DNA from: a virus
Strand: one strand, 5' to 3'
IMG/VR virus record: IMGVR_UViG_3300021437_000075
Location: 1 to 25,691 of that record
Length of the DNA: 25,691 nucleotides
Numbering within the stretch: the first letter of the stretch is position 1; every line of letters begins with the position of its first letter. The notes under the pieces were generated by a model. The model ran no database searches. It was not told the DNA's origin and saw only the letters and a list, made by a program, of their open reading frames with translations. The position numbers and the translations under genes are program-made. Shown piece by piece: positions 1-5,990 of the stretch.

Positions 1-1
1 C

Positions 2-544
2 GAACAGCCGTTCCCGCCGATGCTGCGCTACCAGCCGCGCATGACCTACGTCCACGACGATAAGACTAAGACGAAACACCCGTGCATGGTCGCGCGCTTC
101 GTGTCGCCGGACGCCAGCGTTTCGACGTTTCATCTTACTTACCTGGATGGATCAGGACGCAAAGCCGATCTGCCTGCGGTGCGCAAGCTGTGGCCGGGCA
201 AGGTTCCCGATGGCGGGGCCGTTCGTCTCGCGCCGTCTGCAGAAACCATGGGGATTGCGGAAGGCATCGAAACCGCAATGAGCGCTATGCAGGTATTCGA
301 CGTTCCGGTCTGGTCCGCGCTCAATTCGGGCAACCTGTTCAAGTGGCAACCGCCCGCTAACGTCCGCAACGTGCTGATCTTTGGCGATGCTGACGAGGGC
401 TTCGACGGCCAGACGAAAGCCTACGCGTTGGCGCACCGGTTGAAGCTTTCCGGGCTGAATGTCGAAGTACGAATGCCGGATTTTATCGGCACCGATTGGA
501 ACGACTATTTGCAATCGATAAAGCCTGAATTGGTTGGTGCATAA
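2..544 (+). CDS. Toprim-domain primase/helicase-type protein, C-terminal part (5' end outside window)
   Basis: The reading frame is open from base 2 upstream of the first ATG (20), so this is the 3' end of a longer gene cut by the window edge. The visible part contains a Toprim-like core: GIAEGIETAMSA (the glutamate-bearing first strand), VWSALNSGNL, and VLIFGDADEG with the paired acidic residues, then an alternating helix/strand region ending in a TDWNDYL motif. This pattern is typical of the Toprim_3 domain at the C-terminus of phage DNA primases and primase-helicases, which make RNA primers for replication. The N-terminal zinc-binding part expected for such proteins is not in the window. 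It ends in TAATG next to the following small ORF. The family call is from memory of these motifs; whether a helicase domain was also present cannot be seen. Confidence 0.8.
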   Translation, partial: EQPFPPMLRYQPRMTYVHDDKTKTKHPCMVARFVSPDASVSTFHLTYLDGSGRKADLPAVRKLWPGKVPDGGAVRLAPSAETMGIAEGIETAMSAMQVFDVPVWSALNSGNLFKWQPPANVRNVLIFGDADEGFDGQTKAYALAHRLKLSGLNVEVRMPDFIGTDWNDYLQSIKPELVGA

Positions 545-567
545 TGTGGGTTAGATTGGGGGAAGTA

Positions 568-756
568 ATGCCAAATGTGCTAATCTCTATCGGCACCCAA
601 ATAGAAGCCGTCCGCGATGAAGTCGAAAGGCATACGCTGGCCCTCGTCCAGACCAGCGGATCGCGCCGTGAAGCAAAGATATATCTCATCTCAAGACTTC
701 AAGCCGCAGTCGAAACCCTAGAGCAAGTCCGGGAACAACGGAGGGCCGCAGAGTGA
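568..756 (+). CDS. Small hypothetical protein, helical (62 aa)
   Basis: I do not recognise a family. An ATG at 544 overlaps the stop of the primase gene, but the ATG at 568 is preceded by a purine-rich ribosome-binding site (GGGGGAAG, 558-565) and is the better start. The product is charged and probably alpha-helical, with a C-terminal half rich in Arg, Gln and Glu (ending EQVREQRRAAE) that may form a coiled coil. Its TGA overlaps the GTG start of the methyltransferase-like gene, so the two are probably translationally coupled. Confidence 0.6.
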   Translation: MPNVLISIGTQIEAVRDEVERHTLALVQTSGSRREAKIYLISRLQAAVETLEQVREQRRAAE

Positions 757-1418
757 GCGTATCGAAACCAAAAGGCGGCGTTGCTGTCATGGCGAATCGG
801 CATGAGGCCGTTGATAGCCTGGACTTCTTTCCTACGCCGCCATGGGCGACTCGGGCGCTGCTTGTGCATGTTCTTGGCGATGTGAGCGGATGTTCGTGCT
901 GGGAGCCCGCAGCCGGTGCGGGTCATATGGCCGAAGTCCTGCGGGAATCGTTTGAAACGGTGCGCGCTAGTGATGTGCATGACTACGGCAAGCGCTACGA
1001 AATCGGCTCATTTGTCGGCCAGGGCCCAGACGTAGCGCCAGCGGCGACGGCCGATTGGATCATCACCAATCCGCCGTTTAATCTGGCTGTTGAGTTTGCT
1101 GAGCGCGCGCTTGGAATAGCGAGTGATGGCGTGGCTTTGCTGGTTCGGACCTCATGGCTGGAATCGGCAGACCGCTATGAGCGTTTGTTTAGAGATCGCC
1201 CGCCATCGCAAGTCGGTTTGTTTGTTGAGCGTGTTCCGATGGTCAAAGGCCGGTGGGACCCGAAGGCTTCGACGGCCACAAGTTATGCATGGATTGTTTG
1301 GCGTCCATTCATGAAAAAGAGCGAAACGAAAATCGTCTGGATTCCGCCATGTTGTCGAACGGCGCTAACAATTCCGGGTGATGTCGTGCGATTTGCAGGC
1401 GAAAAGGAAGTCGCATGA
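753..1418 (+). CDS. Phage DNA methyltransferase-like protein (N6-adenine type)
   Basis: The 221-residue product has an AdoMet-binding motif I (WEPAAGAGHM, residues 50-59) and the catalytic motif IV NPPF (106-109, in WIITNPPFN), the order found in amino-methyltransferases acting on adenine in DNA. An FFPTPPW segment lies at about 25-31, common in phage-encoded relatives. No target-recognition domain of useful size is seen, and there is no restriction endonuclease gene beside it, so an orphan methyltransferase protecting phage DNA is likely. The GTG start at 753 is preferred because GGAGG lies at 740-744 and the start overlaps the previous stop (GTGA); an ATG at 789 is the alternative. The C-terminus overlaps the next ORF by ATGA. 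Target sequence is unknown. Confidence 0.75.
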   Translation: MSVSKPKGGVAVMANRHEAVDSLDFFPTPPWATRALLVHVLGDVSGCSCWEPAAGAGHMAEVLRESFETVRASDVHDYGKRYEIGSFVGQGPDVAPAATADWIITNPPFNLAVEFAERALGIASDGVALLVRTSWLESADRYERLFRDRPPSQVGLFVERVPMVKGRWDPKASTATSYAWIVWRPFMKKSETKIVWIPPCCRTALTIPGDVVRFAGEKEVA

Positions 1419-1582
1419 AGCAAGGATCTGGAATTCGCGTAGGCCGTGGCTTTGACCTCATCACGGACAAGCGCGGCAAGCAGGAATTGAAACCTAAGAA
1501 GACGTTCCGCCTGTCGTTCACGCAGCAACTCGCCAAGAAAGCCGCAGCCAAGAAACCAAAATACGGGAAGCCAAGAACATGA
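1415..1582 (+). CDS. Small basic hypothetical protein (55 aa)
   Basis: This short frame starts with an ATG overlapping the stop of the methyltransferase-like gene (ATGA) and ends in a TGA overlapping the next ATG. The product is very basic, with a lysine-rich tail (AKKAAAKKPKYGKPRT) that could bind nucleic acid. I recognise no family. Support comes from the unbroken start/stop overlaps on both sides, not from homology. Confidence 0.45.
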   Translation: MKQGSGIRVGRGFDLITDKRGKQELKPKKTFRLSFTQQLAKKAAAKKPKYGKPRT

Positions 1583-1650
1583 ACCTTCACATCATCGGCT
1601 TTGCCATTTGCCTTGTCTGCGGAGTTGCTCTTTGGGGGATGGATAGATGA
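1579..1650 (+). CDS. Tiny putative membrane peptide (23 aa)
   Basis: ATG overlaps the stop of the preceding small ORF and the TGA overlaps the ATG of the next one. The peptide is almost wholly hydrophobic (HIIGFAICLVCGVALWG) and would span a membrane once. It is too short for a family call. It is listed because it fills the gap in a chain of overlapping ORFs; it could instead be chance. Confidence 0.3.
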   Translation: MNLHIIGFAICLVCGVALWGMDR

Positions 1651-1787
1651 CCACCTCCGACGCCATCGCCGATGCTCAAGCCCGTATCGACAGCATTATA
1701 TCGGCCGGACACACGCAGTTCATCACCATCCGGGCCGATACGGTGCGCAAGCTCATTGAAGCCGCAAAACTCGCAAAGGATAATTGA
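1647..1787 (+). CDS. Small hypothetical protein (46 aa)
   Basis: The frame begins at an ATG overlapping the previous stop (ATGA) and ends in TGATG with the next gene. The product (begins MTTSDAIADAQARIDSII) looks like a short helical protein. No family is recognised. The chain of one-base and four-base overlaps with both neighbours is the main support. Confidence 0.4.
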   Translation: MTTSDAIADAQARIDSIISAGHTQFITIRADTVRKLIEAAKLAKDN

Positions 1788-1987
1788 TGAGCGGACTTCG
1801 CAAAATCTGCAAGCAGTTCGGATCGATCAAGGCAACGGGCGCTGATGGCAAATCCGTGGTTCATGTTTGGGATTACGTTACCGGCGAACCATGCCTTCAA
1901 AGTGAAATGCCTAGCGGGTCGGAACGCCATAAGGCCAGGATGAAAATACTGAAAGCTGAACTTGAAGCAGCAAGGGGGAAGCAATGA
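1787..1987 (+). CDS. Small hypothetical protein (66 aa)
   Basis: It starts at the ATG at 1787, which shares one base with the previous stop, and ends overlapping the start of the DUF3307-like gene by ATGA. The first half looks like a small beta-rich segment (KSVVHVWDYVTGEPC) and the C-terminal half is a charged helix (RHKARMKILKAELEAARGKQ). No family is recognised. Confidence 0.5.
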   Translation: MSGLRKICKQFGSIKATGADGKSVVHVWDYVTGEPCLQSEMPSGSERHKARMKILKAELEAARGKQ

Positions 1988-2358
1988 GTTTTTTTACTGC
2001 CGATCAACTCGTTGCTCATGCAGTCGGCGACTATATCCTCCAATCTCACTGGATGGCGACTGAGAAAACGAAGCAGCACACAGCGGCGGCAATTCATGCT
2101 GTCTGCTACACGCTGCCATTTTTGCTTATTACGCAGTCACCGGCAGCACTGGCTGCGATCTGCGTTCCTCATTTCTTCATCGACCGCTTTCGGCTCGCAC
2201 GGTTTGTCGTGTGGGCTAAGAACGGCGCGCGCGGCCCTGTGACTGCGACCGGCTACGCCGACGACGTTCCGGCTTGGCTATCGGTCTGGCTGCTCATCGC
2301 AGCCGACAACATCATTCACGTCATCACGAACGCAATTGCTCTGCGCTATTTCCAGTAA
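1984..2358 (+). CDS. DUF3307-like phage membrane protein
   Basis: The 124-residue product resembles the DUF3307 family: an N-terminal HAVGDYILQSHWMATEK segment, a hydrophobic helix with a conserved histidine (IHAVCYTLPFLLI), a HFFIDRFRLARFVVW segment, and a C-terminal DNIIHVITNAIALRYF helix. The spaced His and Asp residues lie near hydrophobic helices. The function of this family is not established; it occurs often in phages and prophages. A GGGGGAAG ribosome-binding site sits just before the ATG, inside the end of the previous ORF. The gap to the NusG-like gene is 38 bases and holds its ribosome-binding site. Confidence 0.7.
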   Translation: MSFFTADQLVAHAVGDYILQSHWMATEKTKQHTAAAIHAVCYTLPFLLITQSPAALAAICVPHFFIDRFRLARFVVWAKNGARGPVTATGYADDVPAWLSVWLLIAADNIIHVITNAIALRYFQ

Positions 2359-2396
2359 CCGCGTGACCTCTCAACCAATACAAAGGACACGCCGCC

Positions 2397-2990
2397 ATGA
2401 ACTGGTACTGTGTGACAACGCCGCCGCAAAACGAGTTGAAGGCTGCATCGGCAATCGAGCGGGTTGGCTTTCAGGTGTCGGCTCCCGTCGATATCGTGGT
2501 GAAGCGCGCTCAGTATTCAAAAAAGACGGACGAGGTGCCGCCAATCGAGGCGCGGGCAAAGCCGTTGATTGCGCGCTATGTGTTCGTCCGCTTTGGCGAT
2601 CCCAGCGATTTTATCACCATGCGCCAGCGCATTCTCGAACTCCCGTTTCAGCGGGAGAACGGTTTGTCGTTCGCAGAGGGCCGGAAATTGATCACTGGGT
2701 GCCTTGGCTTTAACGGCCAGTACTCACCCATCCCCGACCGTGCCGTGCGCCTCCTTGAGACGCTGGCGGGGCAGCGCAGCCGCGCAGCTTACTACCAGAT
2801 GCATAACGGTGGGATTAAAACCCGTCAGCTTGGCGTTGGTGATGTTGCCCGCATTGTCGATGGCCACCCGTTCGCCGGACGCCAAGCCGAAATCACCAAG
2901 GCGCGAAAGCAATACGCCACGATGCTCATTGAAGCGTTAGGCGGTATGCGGGCCGTCGAAGTCGATTATAAGTGGTTGGAAGCCGTGTAA
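2397..2990 (+). CDS. NusG-like transcription elongation/antitermination factor
   Basis: The 197-residue protein starts with an NGN-type fold (WYCVTTPPQNELKAASAI at 3-20; YVFVRFGDPSDF at 61-72) and ends with a KOW-like domain (VGDVARIVDGHPFAGRQAEI). Both are the hallmarks of NusG/RfaH paralogs, which ride on RNA polymerase and suppress pausing or termination. A ribosome-binding site AAAGGA precedes the ATG. The length is close to that of bacterial NusG. Because it lies immediately upstream of the non-coding stretch and the late module, it may act as a phage antiterminator for late transcription, but that role is inferred from position only. Confidence 0.8.
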   Translation: MNWYCVTTPPQNELKAASAIERVGFQVSAPVDIVVKRAQYSKKTDEVPPIEARAKPLIARYVFVRFGDPSDFITMRQRILELPFQRENGLSFAEGRKLITGCLGFNGQYSPIPDRAVRLLETLAGQRSRAAYYQMHNGGIKTRQLGVGDVARIVDGHPFAGRQAEITKARKQYATMLIEALGGMRAVEVDYKWLEAV

Positions 2991-3146
2991 CGCGCACTTG
3001 ATTTTAAGACGCAAATCACTCAGAGTGCATGTCAAGGTGTTTCTGAATGTGCGGTCCAGTAGACCCGTTCAGCCCTGCGGACGGTTAGGCAAATGTACGC
3101 CAGTGACCCGTTTTCCGCATGATGGAGGCGTGTGCCTCAAACGAAT

Positions 3147-3221
3147 TGGTCTTGGTGTAATATCAGCAGCATGCTCGGCTCCAAACCGAGAGGATCGGGT
3201 GCAAATCCCGAAGCCCTGCCA
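3147..3221 (+). tRNA. tRNA-Trp(CCA)-like element, possibly degenerate
   Basis: A perfect anticodon arm is present: CTCGG (3174-3178), loop CTCCAAA (3179-3185, anticodon CCA, reading UGG), CCGAG (3186-3190). A four-base variable region is followed by a T-arm TCGGG/CCCGA (3195-3199 / 3207-3211) with a seven-base loop TGCAAAT. A D-stem GTGT/GCAT (3155-3158 / 3169-3172) is possible, but the D-loop lacks the usual GG. The acceptor stem pairs TGGTCTT with AAGCCCT with two mismatches and leads to an encoded CCA at 3219-3221. Geometry is right, but the mismatches and D-loop suggest a divergent or decaying tRNA. A phage-carried Trp tRNA or an old attachment-site remnant are both possible. Confidence 0.5.
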
Positions 3222-3234
3222 CTCCAAAAGCATT

Positions 3235-3287
3235 ACGCCCCAGTTCCTCAAGCACGCGAAACCGCGAACGAAGAGCCGGGGCGTTTT
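3235..3287 (+). terminator. Branched hairpin followed by TTTT, possible terminator
   Basis: ACGCCCC (3235-3241) pairs perfectly with GGGGCGT (3278-3284), followed by T residues to 3287. The large loop encloses a smaller hairpin CGCG-AAAC-CGCG (3255-3266) and a TTC/GAA helix. It lies just after the tRNA-like element, where a terminator or processing signal would fit. The large outer loop makes this weaker than a textbook terminator. Confidence 0.35.
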
Positions 3288-3453
3288 ACAAGACGCAGCA
3301 CATACTCAAATTCGGCTGGTTTTATCGCGAACGCGTCCAGGCCCTGCCGCCTGCGACCAACAAACCAAGCAACCAAATCAGCCGATACCCTTCCTATTTA
3401 GCTGTGCCGTTGGGCAGATTTAGGGCGCAACGCTGAACAAAATAGCAGGATTG

Positions 3454-3645
3454 ATGAAAGACCTTTCCGGCATCATCGCAACGCTCAAGCACTGGCTCTT
3501 CGAGATCACCACGGTTTGCTTGCTGCTTCTGCTCGCGGCTACCGCCGTCAAAGCAACCGGACTCATCAACATCAACATCTTGCGCGGCATCGGTCACGTC
3601 GAAATGGCCTATTTGGCCGGCGCGCTTTATCTCCTCAAGAAATAG
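3454..3645 (+). CDS. Small membrane protein (63 aa), holin-like in size
   Basis: Starts at the ATG at 3454 with AGCAGGA just upstream. The product has one strong transmembrane segment (ITTVCLLLLLAATAVKATG) and a second, shorter hydrophobic C-terminal stretch (EMAYLAGALYLLKK). Size and topology resemble small holins, and the position before other late genes would fit, but no family is recognised and no endolysin gene is adjacent, so the lysis role is only a possibility. Confidence 0.55.
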   Translation: MKDLSGIIATLKHWLFEITTVCLLLLLAATAVKATGLININILRGIGHVEMAYLAGALYLLKK

Positions 3646-3673
3646 TTTGCGTCCATCCCATACGGAGGACACC

Positions 3674-4690
3674 ATGCACTCAGCTCTTTCCAAAGAAAGC
3701 GTTCGTAAGATTTCCCTTTACGTTGGCCTAATCGGCCTCGTCGTCGGTATGGGTATGGCGTTCGAGTATGGGCGTGCAATGAGCATGCTGCATGCCGCAA
3801 GTCTCGGGCTTCTCGCCATCGTCGTGTCTATCGCGTTCATTGCCCGCGAGGTCTACGCCTCGGAAGGCAAGCGCTTTGCTGCTAACATGGCGCTAATTGC
3901 TGGCCTCGCGTTCTCAGTTGGTGAGTACGGAACGCACTTCGGCTATACCGTCGGCACCCGAGTTGCTGAAACGCAGCAAACCGGCGTGACCAACGCAACT
4001 TACGCCGCCATCCAAAAGAACCGCGAGAGCGAAGTCGCCAACCTCGATATGTGGAAAGCCCAGCTCAAAAGCCTGCTTGAAGCCAATGCTTGGGCCGCGA
4101 CCGTAAAAGCCGACGCCATGCGCGGCAAGCTCGAACTGGCCAATAAAGAAATCGCCGATGAAACCGCACGCGGCGGATGCAAAGCCAAGTGCAACACGCG
4201 CATGAAGGAGCGTGATGATTTGGCAGAGCGTATCGGCAAGATCGAACAGGCCGAAGATCTGACCAAGCGCATCGAAGCAACCCAACGCATCCTCGACAAG
4301 AAGGTGGACGTCGCCGCTAAGACGGAATTCCACTCATCCAAGATCGTGAATCAGACGGCCGGTTTTGCCCAGATCGCCACGTGGTCAGACGAGCCGTCGG
4401 CATCAGCCTTGAGCTGGACGCAGTTGCTACTTGGTGCCATCATTGCCGCGATCACCACGTATCTGGCCCCGTTCTGCCTCAGTTTCGCATTCTCTGGCAT
4501 GGCAAATACCGGATCGCCCCAAGCGTCTGCTGCGGGATCAAATTACGGCCGCCCGGCAAGCTATGATTTGCCGAAGCTGCCAGCCCCGCAGTCTCAGCAC
4601 TTCCACACCCGCGAGATTGTGCCGGATCGTTCCTCGCTCGCTCAAATGCGCGCCGTCATCGAAGCCCGTCATGGTGCCGTCCATGCCTAA
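3674..4690 (+). CDS. Membrane protein with central coiled coil (338 aa)
   Basis: The start at 3674 follows a strong GGAGGA site (3664-3669). The N-terminal 95 residues contain three hydrophobic segments (about 13-33, 42-58 and 72-95). A long charged helical region follows (about 100-215), likely a coiled coil, interrupted by a GGCKAKCN segment with two cysteines (169 and 173). A fourth hydrophobic stretch lies near 247-275 (WTQLLLGAIIAAITTYLAP), then a disordered tail rich in Pro, Ser and Gln. I do not recognise the family. The layout suggests a membrane-anchored protein with a large helical domain on one side. It could be involved in host takeover, lysis or superinfection exclusion, without direct evidence for any of these. 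It overlaps the next gene by eight bases. Confidence 0.7.
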   Translation: MHSALSKESVRKISLYVGLIGLVVGMGMAFEYGRAMSMLHAASLGLLAIVVSIAFIAREVYASEGKRFAANMALIAGLAFSVGEYGTHFGYTVGTRVAETQQTGVTNATYAAIQKNRESEVANLDMWKAQLKSLLEANAWAATVKADAMRGKLELANKEIADETARGGCKAKCNTRMKERDDLAERIGKIEQAEDLTKRIEATQRILDKKVDVAAKTEFHSSKIVNQTAGFAQIATWSDEPSASALSWTQLLLGAIIAAITTYLAPFCLSFAFSGMANTGSPQASAAGSNYGRPASYDLPKLPAPQSQHFHTREIVPDRSSLAQMRAVIEARHGAVHA

Positions 4691-4952
4691 GGCTAAATTC
4701 GTCAAGGCAACCGGCCTCACCGAAGCCCTGCTTAAGCAGATGGGACTCTTCGGAATCGTGATGCCTTGGCGAACCATCTACTACCGCGACAACTGGAACA
4801 AATGCCCTACGTTCATCCGTCATGAGATGGTGCATATTGAGCAGATCGAACGCGAAGGCGCTGTCAAATTCACGGTCAAGTATCTATATTGGCTGATGAA
4901 ATACGGGTATCGTAATAATCCATTTGAAGTTGAGGCGTATGACCGCGCATGA
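4683..4952 (+). CDS. Predicted zincin metallopeptidase-like protein (89 aa)
   Basis: The product carries HEMVH (residues 47-51), an HExxH zinc-binding motif, and about 30 residues later NPFEVEAYDRA (79-89), whose glutamates (82 or 84) could supply the third zinc ligand as in gluzincins. Between them lies an aromatic-rich helix (FTVKYLYWLMKYGYR). The protein is very short for a full peptidase; similar short HExxH modules occur in phages and in DUF4157-type domains. Start choice is uncertain: ATG 4671 or 4683, both inside the previous gene and neither with a clear ribosome-binding site. A long upstream extension in this frame is a shadow of the previous gene. The stop overlaps the next ATG by ATGA. 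Substrate is unknown. Confidence 0.6.
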   Translation: MPKAKFVKATGLTEALLKQMGLFGIVMPWRTIYYRDNWNKCPTFIRHEMVHIEQIEREGAVKFTVKYLYWLMKYGYRNNPFEVEAYDRA

Positions 4953-5245
4953 GCGACACCGAAGCCCTGATCGATCGCATTCTTCTTGCTGCAGAGGCAT
5001 TCCCCAAGGAAATCGCCCGCAATGTCATTCGTGCGCTGCTCACCGAAAAGCCAGCAGAGTTTGTCAAGGTCGGCTCGCATACCCGCCCTGACGGCCAGAA
5101 GTTCAATGTCCTTGCCTATGGTGCGCCAGAAGTCCCCAAGGCACCGCACAACGCTGGAACGCCATTGAAAGCCGAAGAGATCACGAGCGTCCTCACCCAA
5201 TGGAACGCAGAAGCCAAGCAAACCATAGAGGGGATGAAGCCGTGA
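4949..5245 (+). CDS. Hypothetical protein (98 aa)
   Basis: Starts with ATGA overlap with the zincin-like gene and ends overlapping the GTG start of the next gene. The N-terminal half is helical (EALIDRILLAAEAFPKEIARNVIRALL), followed by a short beta-like segment (KFNVLAYGAPEVP) and a C-terminal helix. No family recognised. Confidence 0.65.
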   Translation: MSDTEALIDRILLAAEAFPKEIARNVIRALLTEKPAEFVKVGSHTRPDGQKFNVLAYGAPEVPKAPHNAGTPLKAEEITSVLTQWNAEAKQTIEGMKP

Positions 5246-5412
5246 TCGATGCGCAAACCATCAGTGATGCCCTCAACTCGTTTCCCATCCCGACCCGTGG
5301 CCGCATGCTTATTCTCTCTTGGCCCCAAGCCCGTGATTTAGGCATGTCTTGGGGTAAGTGGGCTGTCCTACCTGACGCAGGAGACGGGCTTAAAATGCTG
5401 AAAGGACGATAA
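5242..5412 (+). CDS. Small hypothetical protein (56 aa)
   Basis: GTG start at 5242 overlaps the previous stop (GTGA) and is preceded by AGAGGGG. An ATG 42 bases further upstream in frame lies inside the previous gene and is less likely. The product (contains ISDALNSFPIPTRGRML and SWPQARDLGMSWGKW) has no family I recognise. Confidence 0.5.
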   Translation: MIDAQTISDALNSFPIPTRGRMLILSWPQARDLGMSWGKWAVLPDAGDGLKMLKGR

Positions 5413-5415
5413 GCC

Positions 5416-5523
5416 GTGAATGAACTTGGAGACGAGAGGTTTCTCACCCCATGCCTCAAGGATATGACGCCGGCTTCAATAGCGGATGCTTTGGGCAGCG
5501 TTCAAAGCGAGGCAAAGACGTGA
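5416..5523 (+). CDS. Tiny hypothetical ORF before terS (35 aa)
   Basis: GTG at 5416 opens a 35-codon frame (begins MNELGDERFLTPCLKDM) that ends in TGA overlapping the GTG proposed as the TerS start. The run of GTGA-type overlaps from 4949 onward favours it as a real coupling ORF, but its reading region could instead be the N-terminus of a longer TerS starting at 5451. No family recognised. Confidence 0.3.
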   Translation: MNELGDERFLTPCLKDMTPASIADALGSVQSEAKT

Positions 5524-5990
5524 GCCTCGATGGACTGACACCGAAGCAAGAAGCGTTCGTCTCTTCCTACCTTGAGACTGGGAATGCAACCGAAGCCTAT
5601 CGCCGTTCTTACGATGCTAAGAACATGAGCGAGGCAACAATCAACGTTAAGGCGTGCGAGCTACTAAAAAACGGTAAGGTCGCGGTAAGATTGCAGGTAC
5701 TACAAGAGCGCGCAGCTTCAAAAGTCGTTCTAACACGGGCATGGGTGCTCGAACGTCTTATGCGAAACGCCGATAAGGCCCTCGAACTCGAAGACCTCAC
5801 AGCTTCGAACAAAGCCCTCGAACTTCTCGGCAAGGTAGATGAGCTTTCGCTATTCGTGGAGCGGACGAGTGCCACCACAGACAATCGACATACTGTCTCG
5901 ACGGAGCCTGTATCCGCGTTTCATGAGTTCCTTGCTGGCTCTGCCGGAGAACCATCAGAAAAGCCATCTAAGGGATCTGTACCGAACTGA
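5520..5990 (+). CDS. terS: Terminase small subunit
   Basis: The 156-residue product begins LTPKQEAFVSSYLETGNATEAYRRSY (spread over residues 6-31), the helix-turn-helix start typical of Terminase_2 type small subunits, followed by a second helix pair (ATINVKACELLKNGKVAVRL) and an oligomerisation coiled coil near VLERLMRNADKALELEDL. Small subunits bind the packaging site on concatemeric DNA and load the large subunit. Start: GTG 5520 has GAGG nearby (5510-5513) and overlaps the preceding ORF; an in-frame ATG at 5451 would add 23 residues and is the alternative. The C-terminus overlaps the start of terL by about 68 bases in another frame. Confidence 0.8.
   Translation: MSLDGLTPKQEAFVSSYLETGNATEAYRRSYDAKNMSEATINVKACELLKNGKVAVRLQVLQERAASKVVLTRAWVLERLMRNADKALELEDLTASNKALELLGKVDELSLFVERTSATTDNRHTVSTEPVSAFHEFLAGSAGEPSEKPSKGSVPN

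Larger units (their letters stand above)
2991..3453 (+). other. Gene-poor stretch between NusG-like gene and late module
   Basis: About 460 bases without a convincing coding region. A long frame at 2998-3423 has an atypical Cys/Arg/Pro-rich composition and a TTG start, and runs across the tRNA-like element, so I do not accept it. The stretch contains the tRNA-Trp-like element (3147-3221) and a branched hairpin ending in a T-run (3235-3287). I see no clear sigma70-type promoter; phage-specific promoters could be present but cannot be recognised from one copy. Confidence 0.5.

Noticed and set aside
2998-3423. Open reading frame of 141 codons after the NusG-like gene
   Set aside because: TTG start without ribosome-binding site, Cys/Arg/Pro-rich unnatural composition, and it crosses the tRNA-like element and the hairpin.
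4431-4670. 80-residue N-terminal extension of the zincin-like gene
   Set aside because: It is the shadow of the preceding membrane protein gene in another frame, with Pro/Arg/Ser-rich sequence and no ribosome-binding site.
5839-5922. N-terminal extension of TerL to ATG 5839
   Set aside because: The extension lies wholly inside terS in another frame, has Ser/Arg-rich shadow composition, and TerL-like sequence begins after it.
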